Both the position numbers and the translations under genes were made by a program. A stretch of DNA of 64,000 nt from the NCBI GenBank assembly GCA_035299505.1, contig DATGWL010000085.1:1-64000 (forward strand). The letters are read 5' to 3'. This DNA comes from M3007 sp035299505. GTDB lineage: Bacteria; Bacteroidota; Bacteroidia; Chitinophagales; Saprospiraceae. Of this stretch, positions 1 to 8,257 are shown piece after piece (the stretch's first letter is position 1; the number at the start of each line of letters is the position of its first letter). The notes beneath the pieces were generated by a model. That model saw nothing but the letters and a program-made list of their open reading frames with translations, did no database searches and had not been told where the DNA came from.

Positions 1-26
1 TGACATTAGTTCATCTGTTTGGCATT

Positions 27-64
27 GTTACTTTTCTTTTTGCTTGCCCAAAAAGAAAAGTAAC
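27..64. repeat. Perfect 16-bp inverted repeat, 6-nt loop
   Basis: The arms GTTACTTTTCTTTTTG (27-42) and CAAAAAGAAAAGTAAC (49-64) are perfectly complementary. An A-rich tail and a GGC follow. From memory, similar hairpins are frequent between genes in Saprospiria and Chitinophagia. It could act as a terminator or be a dispersed repeat. Confidence 0.8.
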
Positions 65-269
65 CAAAAGAAAAAAGGCAGTCTTTCCGGCAAAGCCAAC
101 GACCTGCGGGGATTGCGCTGCTTTTTAACCGCAGGCCGTCGTATTTAGCATCATGGTGCTGTACTGCCGGTTAAAAAGAAGGCGCTCCCTCCTTACGTCG
201 GGACCATCCCCTTCGGTCGGGCTTGCCTCGCAGACGGCGGGGACCTGGGCAGTGGATTGGTATGGAGCC

Positions 270-302
270 AGGCCTCCTGATTCGTGAGTAATCGGGAGGC
301 CT
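270..302. repeat. GC-rich hairpin
   Basis: AGGCCTCCTGATT (270-282) pairs with AATCGGGAGGCCT (290-302), with one G-T wobble and a 7-nt loop. There is no clear T-run, so it is either an imperfect terminator for an upstream gene outside the window or a repeat. Confidence 0.65.
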
Positions 303-404
303 GAAGGGCGGGGCAATTTTAGCGGGGCTCTCCAAATTAAAAATTTGTACCTTTTATTGGCAGGATTTAAAATGTGTACCCTTTTAAAGGGCCGGACACA
401 TTTT

Positions 405-435
405 TTTGCTGCAAAAGTTCAAACCTATACATTTG
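405..435 (+). promoter_or_regulatory. Bacteroidota-type promoter for the HerA-like gene
   Basis: TTTG at 405-408, a 19-bp spacer and TACATTTG at 428-435 match the Bacteroidota consensus TTTG / TAnnTTTG. Transcription should begin around 441-445, giving a leader of about 80 nt that contains the heptamer array. Confidence 0.65.
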
Positions 436-462
436 CTCCAGGTTTTGGAAGATGGCCGCATT

Positions 463-508
463 ATCGTTCATCGTCCATCGTCCATCGTCACATCGTTCAT
501 CGTCCACC
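463..508. repeat. Heptamer array (ATCGTCC-type) in a 5' leader
   Basis: Degenerate tandem copies of ATCGTCC/ATCGTTC lie between the promoter at 405-435 and the GTG start at 521. A closely related ACCGTCC array precedes the acetyltransferase gene at 31190. The 7-nt period changes frame from unit to unit, so the array is not coding. Confidence 0.75.
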
Positions 509-520
509 ATTCTATTTATC

Positions 521-2083
521 GTGTCAAAAAAGGACTCTTTCGTTGCGGCCATCCAGGCTGGGTATCAATTCTCCGGTTCTTCCATTGTATTGGGAGGCGC
601 TATGTTGGATGCAGAGGCAATTCCAGGATTGCAGATCAAAATACCACTCCGCAGCATGAACCGGCATGGGCTCATTGCCGGGGCAACCGGTACGGGTAAA
701 ACCAAAAGTTTGCAGGTAATTGCAGAACAATTGGCGCACAATGGAGTGCCTTGTCTGCTCATGGATATAAAAGGCGACCTCAGTGGTATTGCCATGCCTG
801 GCACAGACAACCCGAAAATTACCGAACGCGCCGGTAAAATTGGAATTACCTGGCATGCTCAGGGCAATTCTGTAGAGTTTTTGACTCTTTCCGGAGAGAA
901 AGGCGCACGTTTGAGGGCTACGGTAAGCGAATTTGGCCCGGTGCTGTTTTCCCGAATTCTGGGCCTGAACGATACCCAGGGTGGGGTAGTGGCAGTTGTG
1001 TTCAAATACTGCGACGACCGAAACCTGCCATTGCTGGATCTGAAAGATTTTAAAAAGGTACTGCAATACCTGGGCAACGAAGGCAAAGCAGAAATCGAAG
1101 CTGAATTTGGACAATTCAGCAGCGCCACGGCTGGTACTATTCTGAGAAAGGTAGTGGAACTGGAGCAACAGGGCGCTGAAGCTTTTTTTGGCGAAGTATC
1201 CTTTGATGTGCAGGATCTGGCCAGAATGGATGAAAATGGTCGCGGGGTTATCAGCATTGTGCGCCTGACCGACATTCAGGACCGTCCCAAGCTGTTTAGC
1301 ACCTTTATGCTGCAAATGCTGGCTGAGATTTATGCCTCTTTCCCGGAAAAAGGTGATGTAGAGCAGCCAGAATTGTGTATTTTTATTGATGAGGCGCACC
1401 TGGTATTCCAGGAGGCCAGCGCTGCGCTGATGCAGCAAATGGAAGCCATCATCAAGTTGATTCGTTCCAAAGGTGTGGGCATATATTTCATTACCCAAAA
1501 TCCGGCGGATATACCGGAAAGCGTATTGGCGCAGTTGGGTATGAAAGTACAACACTCGCTTCGTGCCTTTACGGCCAAAGACCGCAAAGCCATCAAACTG
1601 GCTGCGGAAAACTATCCCATTACCGAGTATTACGAAACAGAAGACCTGTTGACCAGCCTGGGTATCGGGGAAGCCATTGTGAGTGTACTGAATGAAAAAG
1701 GTATTCCTACCCCGCTGGCGCACACACTCATGCGCGCGCCCGAAAGCAGGATGGACATCCTTACGCCGACCGAAATAGACGGTATTATCGGGCGTTCAGC
1801 GTTGGCCAGAAAGTACAACCAGGAGGTAGATCGCGAAAGTGCCTATGAAATCCTGAATGGTAAAATTGCGGAAGCCCAGGAAATGCAGGCTGAACAGCAA
1901 CAAAAGACCGTAGAAACCAAGCGGGAAAAAGAAGAACCCAGCATGATTGAAACCATTGCCAAAGATCCGCTGGCCCGCCAGATTGGTCGCACAGTAGCCA
2001 GAGAACTCACCCGGGGTCTGCTTGGGGTGTTGGGTCTGGGTGGTGCAAGCAGGTCTACGCGGAAAAAGACCAGCTGGTTTTGA
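521..2083 (+). CDS. HerA-like P-loop ATPase, DUF853 (YjgR-type)
   Basis: Cytoplasmic ATPase of the HerA/FtsK superfamily; the E. coli relative YjgR has no firmly established role. A Walker A motif GATGTGKT lies at residues 54-61 after the conserved NRHGLIA, and the Walker B segment FIDEAH has its Asp near 290. The C-terminal third is charged and helical and ends in a Gly-rich tail followed by RKKTSWF. I choose the GTG at 521 (520 aa) because it keeps the N-terminal block SKKDSFVAAIQAGY, which I recall from Bacteroidota relatives. The alternative ATG at 602 would delete that block. The frame stays open further upstream but runs through the repeat array. The gene is monocistronic, with a promoter at 405-435 and a hairpin just after the stop. 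Confidence 0.88.
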   Translation: MSKKDSFVAAIQAGYQFSGSSIVLGGAMLDAEAIPGLQIKIPLRSMNRHGLIAGATGTGKTKSLQVIAEQLAHNGVPCLLMDIKGDLSGIAMPGTDNPKITERAGKIGITWHAQGNSVEFLTLSGEKGARLRATVSEFGPVLFSRILGLNDTQGGVVAVVFKYCDDRNLPLLDLKDFKKVLQYLGNEGKAEIEAEFGQFSSATAGTILRKVVELEQQGAEAFFGEVSFDVQDLARMDENGRGVISIVRLTDIQDRPKLFSTFMLQMLAEIYASFPEKGDVEQPELCIFIDEAHLVFQEASAALMQQMEAIIKLIRSKGVGIYFITQNPADIPESVLAQLGMKVQHSLRAFTAKDRKAIKLAAENYPITEYYETEDLLTSLGIGEAIVSVLNEKGIPTPLAHTLMRAPESRMDILTPTEIDGIIGRSALARKYNQEVDRESAYEILNGKIAEAQEMQAEQQQKTVETKREKEEPSMIETIAKDPLARQIGRTVARELTRGLLGVLGLGGASRSTRKKTSWF

Positions 2084-2101
2084 TGGTTTATTTGGTGTGG
2101 T

Positions 2102-2140
2102 CAAACTGAGCGTCTCCCTTGGAGTAAGACGCTCAGTTTG
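2102..2140. terminator. Hairpin between convergent genes
   Basis: A perfect 14-bp stem (2102-2115 with 2127-2140) with an 11-nt loop lies between the convergent HerA-like and cohesin-like genes. Each arm ends in a short A/T-rich tract. It is a plausible bidirectional terminator. Confidence 0.7.
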
Positions 2141-2193
2141 GCACCACTCGCCTGTAAGCAGATTACAAGGACACCCGGCAACACCCCGTTGCC

Positions 2194-2991
2194 TCACTTA
2201 TTTATGCACAAAAAACGGGTAGAAAGCCCCTGTGCCGTTTCCAACGTCACCAGAAACAATCCATTCGTCAAAGCATCGCCAGAAATTGGGAATTGGTTTT
2301 GGCCAGACCGATAGTTGATGTTCTGCTCCCAAACCAGTTGTCCAGCCAGATTTGTCACCCGGATTATGCCATTTCCGGCTTCAGGTGAATTCAGTATAAG
2401 GGTTGTAGCGGAGGTGCTGGGATTGGGCTGGAGTTTGAAAGAAGAACTCGCAGTTGTCAGATTTGTGGTTGGGCTGGATGGTGCAGGACCGATATCTATG
2501 CGTCCGTTGATAAACTGGCTGGGGTTCCAGATATTTTGATTGTTAAAATTAAATGCTTCGTTTCCTCCATTTCCTGGTGGAAAACAGTCGCCTAAAACGA
2601 TATCTGATCCGGTGCCAGGTGCTGAAATGGTGGTAAAACAGATATCCACTAAAGCTGTCCCATCAGGTTTGGTAACAGGGAGGCCGGTTATACTTGCCCA
2701 TCCTGTTAATAAACAATTTGGCTGGAAATCATTGAAGTCGGTTTCATCCCAATCCGGCAATTGGTAGTTTTCCAAATGATGAAAGGAGAGAATATCTGCG
2801 TCCCACTGCAAGCCAAACTGAAAAGACACCACATCTGTAAATCCTACGGATCTTAAAGGCACACAAACGACCTGATTGGGAGGGGCAACAGCGCTATCAA
2901 CAGCCGCAGCAAAACCAGCAGCCTGCGCTGATAAAGAGATCGAAATGCATTGTAATAAGCAAAAGGAAACGAAAAATTGAAGAAATTTCAT
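2194..2991 (-). CDS. Secreted cohesin-like protein with T9SS sorting domain (paralogue 1)
   Basis: This 265-aa protein has an N-terminal signal peptide (hydrophobic run ending near SLSAQA). A cohesin-like beta-sandwich follows at about residues 25-160, with landmarks NQVVCVPL, VVSFQFGLQWD, LTGWA and DICFTTIS. The last ~75 residues form a type A T9SS sorting domain beginning near LQPNPSTSAT. The preceding Met three codons upstream (3000) is less likely than 2991, where the hydrophobic run follows directly. It is the last of three tandem paralogues on this strand, 57 nt after the second. Cohesins bind dockerins in cellulosomes, but in Bacteroidota such domains are mostly non-cellulosomal; its ligand is unknown. 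Confidence 0.85.
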   Translation of the reverse strand: MKFLQFFVSFCLLQCISISLSAQAAGFAAAVDSAVAPPNQVVCVPLRSVGFTDVVSFQFGLQWDADILSFHHLENYQLPDWDETDFNDFQPNCLLTGWASITGLPVTKPDGTALVDICFTTISAPGTGSDIVLGDCFPPGNGGNEAFNFNNQNIWNPSQFINGRIDIGPAPSSPTTNLTTASSSFKLQPNPSTSATTLILNSPEAGNGIIRVTNLAGQLVWEQNINYRSGQNQFPISGDALTNGLFLVTLETAQGLSTRFLCINK

Positions 2992-3048
2992 GTTGTACAA
3001 AGATTTTAAAAATAGAAATTGTTGTTGAAAATGAATCAGTTATCCGCT

Positions 3049-3846
3049 TTAGTAAACACTTAATAAGCGCGTTGCACTACCTCCTTCCGTTTCCAGCGTC
3101 ACCAAAAACAGTCCGGCATTTGCTATGGCTTCTTCAGGGATTTGGAATTGGTTTTGACCAGATTGGTAATTTATACGCTGGGTCCAGAGCAGTTGTCCGG
3201 TAAGATTGGACACCCGGATAGCGCCATTTCCGGCTTCAGGCGATTCCATGAAAAGGGTTGTGGAAGCGGTGCTGGGATTGGGCTGGAGTTGGAAATCCAG
3301 GTTCCGACCTTCCGGTATGTTTGCCGCAGCGTTTGAAGGAATAATAATGATGTGGCCGTTGACAAACAGGCTGGAATTCCAGACGTTTTGAGCGTATGCA
3401 TTATAGGCTTCGTTCCCGCCGCTGCCAGGTTGACCACATCCGCTTGCCAAAGAAATATCTGTACTATTTCCAGGCATTGGAATTACTTTAAAACAAATGG
3501 AGGCTATGGTATCACCATCCGGTTTGGTAACTCCAATACCAGGGGGATCTGCCCAACCCATAAATAAACAATGATTGTTTAGGTGCAAGAAATCCAATGA
3601 TGACCATCCTGGCAGTTGAAGGTTTTCGACATGGTCAAAATCAACCACGTTTTTATCCCATCCAAGTATCATCTGGAACGAAACAATCTTGTAAAAATCA
3701 TGAACCTTCAGATTCAGGCATACCACCTGATTCGGGGCTGCTGTGGCTGTGTCGAACGAAAAATGAAAATTGGAGGATTGCCCGAGGGCGTTTCCGGGTT
3801 GCAGCAGGATGGCAAACCCGAGGACGAGTAATTGGGAAAATTTCAT
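3049..3846 (-). CDS. Secreted cohesin-like protein with T9SS sorting domain (paralogue 2)
   Basis: This 265-aa protein has the same architecture as its neighbours: a signal peptide ending near NALGQ, a cohesin-like domain (NQVVCLNL, IVSFQMILGWD, LFMGWADPPG, SICFKVIP) and a T9SS tail beginning near LQPNPSTAST. It lies 85 nt after the third paralogue and 57 nt before the first, so the three are probably co-transcribed. The tail is much closer to paralogue 1 than to paralogue 3 (shared PEAGNG and SGQNQF blocks), which suggests the 1/2 duplication is the more recent one. Confidence 0.85.
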   Translation of the reverse strand: MKFSQLLVLGFAILLQPGNALGQSSNFHFSFDTATAAPNQVVCLNLKVHDFYKIVSFQMILGWDKNVVDFDHVENLQLPGWSSLDFLHLNNHCLFMGWADPPGIGVTKPDGDTIASICFKVIPMPGNSTDISLASGCGQPGSGGNEAYNAYAQNVWNSSLFVNGHIIIIPSNAAANIPEGRNLDFQLQPNPSTASTTLFMESPEAGNGAIRVSNLTGQLLWTQRINYQSGQNQFQIPEEAIANAGLFLVTLETEGGSATRLLSVY

Positions 3847-3931
3847 GTTATCGGCAGATTTGTGGATTAATAAGGCTTATCAATCCACAAATCCAATGCC
3901 TGTAACAGATAAATGCCGCTAAAATGTCAAA

Positions 3932-4741
3932 TCACTGCACGCTCAAAATCTGGCTGCTCACCTCCTGTCCGTTTTTCAGGCTCACCTGATAAGCGCCTTT
4001 CATTTTGAGGGCCGTTGCCGGAATGTCGAAGTAATTCTCGCCTGCTTTGACGGTTACCGGCTGCTCATAAACGGTTCTTCCGGTGGCATCGGTAACCATG
4101 AGTTGCCACTGGCCAGCCTGAACCGCTTTAAAACTGATTCGTGAACCGGCGGAAGTTGGGTTGGGGCTTAATTGAAATGCCTGCGCAGGCTTGTTATTGG
4201 CTTCATTCAGCGCGGTTGTGGCATTGGGCTCCACTATTTCTACCGAACCCGCCACACTTAAATTGGGGTTCCAGGCGTTCTCCAGTTGGGCATTATACGC
4301 CTCCGCTCCTCCAGCTGTTGGGTGAAACCCCTCGCTGCCGGCGGTGATTTCCGAACTGGTTCCTACAATAGATATAGCTTTAAAACACACCTCGGCCAAT
4401 ACTGCGCCATCAGGTTTGCTCTGAGATTTCCCGCTGGGATCTGCCCAGCCAACCAACAGCCTATTGGGCGCTACAAGGTTGAAACTGGTGGCCGTTAAAC
4501 CCGGTAACTGATAGTTCTGGGTATGGTCGTATTTCAAGACATTGGCATTCCAGCTCAGAGAATACTGATAACTCAGAATGTTATCAAAGCCCTGGGCAAA
4601 CACAGGTACACAAACCACCTGGTTCGGAGCGGCCTCTTTTCGGTCGATGGCTACCGCAAATTTTTGGTTTTGGGCAGCCAGAGAGCCAGCTACCAGACAA
4701 GCAACGGAAAAGGCAAGGGTTTTGCGCGATAAGATCATCAT
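3932..4741 (-). CDS. Secreted cohesin-like protein with T9SS sorting domain (paralogue 3)
   Basis: This 269-aa protein is the promoter-proximal member of the trio. It has a signal peptide (ends near SLAAQ), a cohesin-like domain (NQVVCVPVF, ILSYQYSLSWN, LLVGWADPSG, EVCFKAIS) and a T9SS sorting tail from about FQLSPNPTSAG to the C-terminus. Two adjacent Met codons make the start uncertain by one residue. It is the most divergent of the three, mainly in the linker and tail. Its role is unknown; extracellular or cell-surface binding is inferred from the architecture. Confidence 0.85.
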   Translation of the reverse strand: MMILSRKTLAFSVACLVAGSLAAQNQKFAVAIDRKEAAPNQVVCVPVFAQGFDNILSYQYSLSWNANVLKYDHTQNYQLPGLTATSFNLVAPNRLLVGWADPSGKSQSKPDGAVLAEVCFKAISIVGTSSEITAGSEGFHPTAGGAEAYNAQLENAWNPNLSVAGSVEIVEPNATTALNEANNKPAQAFQLSPNPTSAGSRISFKAVQAGQWQLMVTDATGRTVYEQPVTVKAGENYFDIPATALKMKGAYQVSLKNGQEVSSQILSVQ

Positions 4742-4907
4742 ACGGAATCATTTAAAGATTAACAGACCACAAATATCGCACAAAGAAAATGCCATTCCTG
4801 CGAGTTTTCAGTCATTTTGTAAAATGCCAACAATAGCAAATGTTGTTGCATACGCCGCCAAAGGCTGCATTTTGGTCTAAACTTCTGCTATTCCACGCAC
4901 AAGCCCC

Positions 4908-4915
4908 TACTTTTG
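4908..4915 (+). promoter_or_regulatory. Likely -7 element upstream of the subtilase gene
   Basis: TACTTTTG matches TAnnTTTG about 82 bp before the start codon. I find no good TTTG at the usual distance upstream, so this is a partial match. Confidence 0.4.
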
Positions 4916-4997
4916 TCGTTCAAATACAATGGTGCAACCCGAATAGGTGACCACTGTCGTTATTTTAAATGATTGATCATTAAAAATTTTCACTGAC

Positions 4998-6704
4998 ATG
5001 AATTTCAAAAAAGGACTTCTTGTGGCGATTGCCTGCCTGCCTGGTATGGTAATGTCTGCGCAGAACAAAGCCCCTGAGAACTGGTTTAACCTTGATCCTA
5101 CTACCGACAAGGTAAATGGTACGGGCGGCGATGAAGCCATTAAAATGTTGAAAAACAAAAACAAAAAAAGCCAAACCATCATCGTAGCCGTGCTGGACTC
5201 CGGTGTGGAAGTTGACCACGAAGATCTGAAGGATGTAATGTGGGTAAATCCAGGTGAAATCCCTGGAAACGGCAAAGACGACGACAATAATGGTTATGTG
5301 GATGATATCCACGGCTGGAACTTCCTGGCCGGACCAGGCGGTAACGTTCACCACGAAACCCTTGAACTCACGCGCGAATACGCACGCCTGAAGAAGCGTT
5401 TTGAAGGCACCGATCCTAAAAACCTCCACGGTGATGCTGCCGAAGAGTACAAGTACTGGCAAAAAGTAAAAGAAGACTTCGAAGCTCAGCGCGCTGAAGC
5501 TGTTTCTGGTATGGAAAATGCCACCAAACAGCTGAAGCCAATCGAAGATGCTTTCAATGCAGTAGAAAAGGCCCTCAACGGCAAAGAATTCAATGCAGAT
5601 AACGTGGCTGCCATCAAAACCGATGGCAACGAAGAACTGAAAAAACAGGTAGAAATGATCAAAATGGTCATGGCTCAGGGACTTACCTCCCGTAAAGACC
5701 TGGAAGATGCTAAAAAAGAAGCGTCCGAGTTCTTCTATAACCAGGTTGAATACCAATTGAACCCAGACCTGAACGAGCGCGCTAAAGTTGGCGATGATCC
5801 TAACGATCTGACCAACCGTTTCTACGGTACCAACGAATACGAAGGCCCTGATGCTTTCCACGGTACCCACGTTGCCGGTATCATTGCAGCTAACCGGAAC
5901 AACAACATCGGTATCAAAGGTGTGGCCGATAACGTAAAAATTATGACTGTTCGTTGCGTGCCTGACGGCGATGAGCGCGACAAAGACGTGGCTAACGCTA
6001 TCTACTACGCTGTAGACAATGGCGCAAGCGTGATCAATATGTCATTCGGTAAAGGTTACAGCCCGCACAAATGGTATGTAGACCAGGCTATGCGTTATGC
6101 TGCCGAGCACGATGTACTGCTCGTACATGCTGCCGGTAACAGCCACGCTAACAACGACAAAGAGGCTAACTTCCCGAACGACGAACTGGAAAAGCCTGTC
6201 AAAAAAGGCCTGTTCGGCAAAGAAAAGCGCATTTCTACCTGGATGGAAATCGGCGCCCTGAACTGGCGTTCCGGCGAGAAGCGCGTAGCTTCTTTCTCCA
6301 ACTATGGTAAAAAGAACGTAGACCTGTTCTCTCCGGGCGTTCAGTTGCAGTCTACTGTGCCTGATGGCAAATATGGCCCGGCCAGCGGTACTTCCATGGC
6401 CAGCCCAGCTGCTGCTGGTGTAGCTGCACTGATCCGCTCTTACTATCCTGAACTTTCTGCTGTACAAGTGAAACACATCATGGAGACTTCTGTAGTAAAG
6501 CAGGATGGCGAAGTGATCAAGCCAGGTACTACAGAAAAAGTGAAGTTTTCTGAGCTTTGCGTAAGCGGTGGTACGGTAAGCGCAACCAACGCGGTTGCCC
6601 TGGCTGAAAAAACCAAGCCGGCTGCCAAAGTGAAAAAATCCGTTTGGCGCGATGCCGGTATGGGTAAGAAAATCAAAAAAGCTGGTAAAGAGCCACGCGC
6701 TTAA
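4998..6704 (+). CDS. Secreted S8 (subtilisin-like) serine protease with helical insertion
   Basis: This 568-aa protein has a signal peptide (ends near MVMSA). The full subtilase catalytic set is visible: Asp67 in VAVLDSG, His288 in FHGTHVAG, oxyanion Asn381 in AAGNS and Ser466 in GTSMASPAAAG, so it should be active. About 220 residues separate Asp and His, where typical subtilases have 30-60. Residues ~118-265 are rich in Glu/Lys/Ala and look helical or coiled. There is no T9SS tail; the C-terminus is strongly basic (KKIKKAGKEPRA). It is monocistronic, with a strong hairpin at 6721-6761. The function of the insertion is unknown; inhibitory or dimerising roles are guesses. Confidence 0.92.
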   Translation: MNFKKGLLVAIACLPGMVMSAQNKAPENWFNLDPTTDKVNGTGGDEAIKMLKNKNKKSQTIIVAVLDSGVEVDHEDLKDVMWVNPGEIPGNGKDDDNNGYVDDIHGWNFLAGPGGNVHHETLELTREYARLKKRFEGTDPKNLHGDAAEEYKYWQKVKEDFEAQRAEAVSGMENATKQLKPIEDAFNAVEKALNGKEFNADNVAAIKTDGNEELKKQVEMIKMVMAQGLTSRKDLEDAKKEASEFFYNQVEYQLNPDLNERAKVGDDPNDLTNRFYGTNEYEGPDAFHGTHVAGIIAANRNNNIGIKGVADNVKIMTVRCVPDGDERDKDVANAIYYAVDNGASVINMSFGKGYSPHKWYVDQAMRYAAEHDVLLVHAAGNSHANNDKEANFPNDELEKPVKKGLFGKEKRISTWMEIGALNWRSGEKRVASFSNYGKKNVDLFSPGVQLQSTVPDGKYGPASGTSMASPAAAGVAALIRSYYPELSAVQVKHIMETSVVKQDGEVIKPGTTEKVKFSELCVSGGTVSATNAVALAEKTKPAAKVKKSVWRDAGMGKKIKKAGKEPRA

Positions 6705-6720
6705 GCCATCTTTTGAGCAT

Positions 6721-6761
6721 AAAAAAAGCGCCGGGACATCATGTGCCCCGGCGCTTTTTTT
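6721..6761. terminator. Bidirectional rho-independent terminator
   Basis: A GC-rich stem (GCGCCGGG at 6728-6735 with CCCGGCGC at 6747-6754) is flanked by seven As on the left and seven Ts on the right. It serves both the subtilase gene and the convergent lipoprotein gene. Confidence 0.9.
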
Positions 6762-6775
6762 ATTCCCAGACTGCA

Positions 6776-7270
6776 TTATTTCTTCAATAGTTCCTTCAGC
6801 GGCGCCTGTGCTTTCATTTTAATGGTTCGAATGAAATCAGGGCGTTTGTGTTCTGCTGTCCACTCTCCTTTTTTGGCATCATAGATCCAGCTAATGGTAT
6901 GCCAGCCGGATCTGACAGGGCTTAAAAAAAGCTGCTTATCTGTCAATAAGGTGGCCACCCACTCTTTATTAACGCCCATATAAATATGGTTGTTGCTCCA
7001 GTAGAGTTTAGTGGTATTGGAGCCAGAGGTGTCTTTCCCGTCAAATTGATACGACAGAATGTCTAATGTGGTGTCTGAAGTAAAGGCATAGGTTTGATAA
7101 AAACCAGGCCCGGCAACCTCGCTCTTCCAGTTGCCCTCCACCCAGCGCAGTTTTTTCAAATCTTCCTTGGTATAAACAGGTGGGTTGTTGGGATCGCCAG
7201 GTGTTGGCGGTGTTTCCTTACAGGAAAACAGGCTACATAACATCAAGCCTAAAATCAAATGCTTTGTCAT
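6776..7270 (-). CDS. Lipoprotein, DUF6265-like
   Basis: This 164-aa putative lipoprotein has the signal MTKHLILGLMLCSLFSC, with the lipobox LFSC giving the lipidated Cys. The mature part contains LRWVEGNW, TYAFTSDTTL and WTAEHKRPDF, typical of the small lipocalin-like DUF6265 fold. The upstream Met at 7294 would add eight residues before the signal peptide, so I prefer 7270. It lies 25 nt before its terminator-proximal stop and follows the DUF72 gene by about 50 nt on the same strand, so the two may share a transcript. Function unknown. Confidence 0.75.
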   Translation of the reverse strand: MTKHLILGLMLCSLFSCKETPPTPGDPNNPPVYTKEDLKKLRWVEGNWKSEVAGPGFYQTYAFTSDTTLDILSYQFDGKDTSGSNTTKLYWSNNHIYMGVNKEWVATLLTDKQLFLSPVRSGWHTISWIYDAKKGEWTAEHKRPDFIRTIKMKAQAPLKELLKK

Positions 7271-7319
7271 AAGTCCAATGGATTGAAAGGACAAAGGTCT
7301 GAAAAATCCTGAACAAGCG

Positions 7320-8231
7320 TCAAAACAGACTTCCCTGCTGCCCCGGAACCTCCTTGGGGCCTCTCATACGAACTCCGGGCATCACTTCCGAAAAGGTATC
7401 CACACAATACCTGCTTAATTCCGGGGCCAGCAAATTATCGGGCTCATGGGCAAAAAAATAAACCTGCTGCAAGCCCTGATCTGTCCACTGCTTCAATCTC
7501 CCCGACCATTCCTGTATTCTTTGAAAGTCGGAAGTATGAAGGTCGTTGCCAACAAACCGGATCAGGGTGGCCGCTGCTGTCAGCTGCATATGGCAAACGT
7601 CCCGTCTGCCGGCTACATCCGTGATAACGGCCGCTGTATGATAATCTCTCAAAAGATCAAATAAATACCGCGATTCCGGACCGTTCTGAAAAAACATAGG
7701 GTGCCGAACCTCCACCGAAAGGGGAATTAATGGGGCCACCGTAGCCAAAAAACGGTCAAGTATAGGTAATTCCCTCGGGCCAAAATGAGGCGGCAATTGC
7801 ATGAAACAATACCCCAGTCGTACGCCTAACCCGATGATTGTTTCACAAAAAATACGGGGCTCATGGGTAGACAAACCTAAGTCCCGGGCATGACTGATGC
7901 TTTGTGGAAGTTTTGGGCAAAACCTGAAATCCTCCGGCGTTTCGGCAATCCAGCGCTCCACTGAGGCGGTGTCGGGCATTCTGTAATGGGTGGTATTGAA
8001 CTCTATGGTGTTGAACTGTGTCCCGTAATGCCGCAAAAAATCACGGTCTTTGGCCCCAAACGGATACCATTTGCCCACCCAGGGCTTCATATTATACCCG
8101 GTAGGTCCAACATAAATTTCAGGCATTTGCCCATGGGTGGAAAGGTCGGATAAAAGACGCTGATTGCTTTCCGGCTCGGCTGGTAAACTGAAATCTACCT
8201 GATCAACATTGGGTAATTTTCCAAAATCCAT
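7320..8231 (-). CDS. DUF72 family protein (YecE-like)
   Basis: This 303-aa protein has the DUF72 TIM-barrel signature: IYVGPTGYNMKPWVGKWYP near residue 39, then FNTIEFNTTHYRMP, FRFCPKLPQSISHAR, LGYCFMQLPPHFG and LSVEVRHPMFF, with VYFFAHEPDNLLAP near the end. Family members are cytoplasmic and of unestablished biochemical role. Typical length is 240-300 aa, so it is complete, with a ~35-residue N-terminal extension. It lies 26 nt after the OmpA-family gene on the same strand. Confidence 0.88.
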   Translation of the reverse strand: MDFGKLPNVDQVDFSLPAEPESNQRLLSDLSTHGQMPEIYVGPTGYNMKPWVGKWYPFGAKDRDFLRHYGTQFNTIEFNTTHYRMPDTASVERWIAETPEDFRFCPKLPQSISHARDLGLSTHEPRIFCETIIGLGVRLGYCFMQLPPHFGPRELPILDRFLATVAPLIPLSVEVRHPMFFQNGPESRYLFDLLRDYHTAAVITDVAGRRDVCHMQLTAAATLIRFVGNDLHTSDFQRIQEWSGRLKQWTDQGLQQVYFFAHEPDNLLAPELSRYCVDTFSEVMPGVRMRGPKEVPGQQGSLF

Positions 8232-8257
8232 ACACTTGTACTGATGTTGAACGCAGC

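Larger units (their letters stand above)
1..404. other. Gene-free left end with two hairpins
   Basis: I see no convincing gene here. The stretch holds a perfect 16-bp inverted repeat near its left end (27-64) and a GC-rich hairpin at 270-302. A 63-codon open frame on the minus strand (125-316) has no recognisable features and spans the hairpin, so I do not call it. Confidence 0.6.

Noticed and set aside
125..316. 63-codon minus-strand open frame at the left end
   Set aside because: It covers a hairpin, lacks a signal peptide or domain, and has no promoter-like sequence.
524..1723. 400-codon minus-strand open frame opposite the HerA-like gene
   Set aside because: It lies antisense to a clear ATPase with intact motifs, has no recognisable domains, and its composition reflects the other strand's codon bias.
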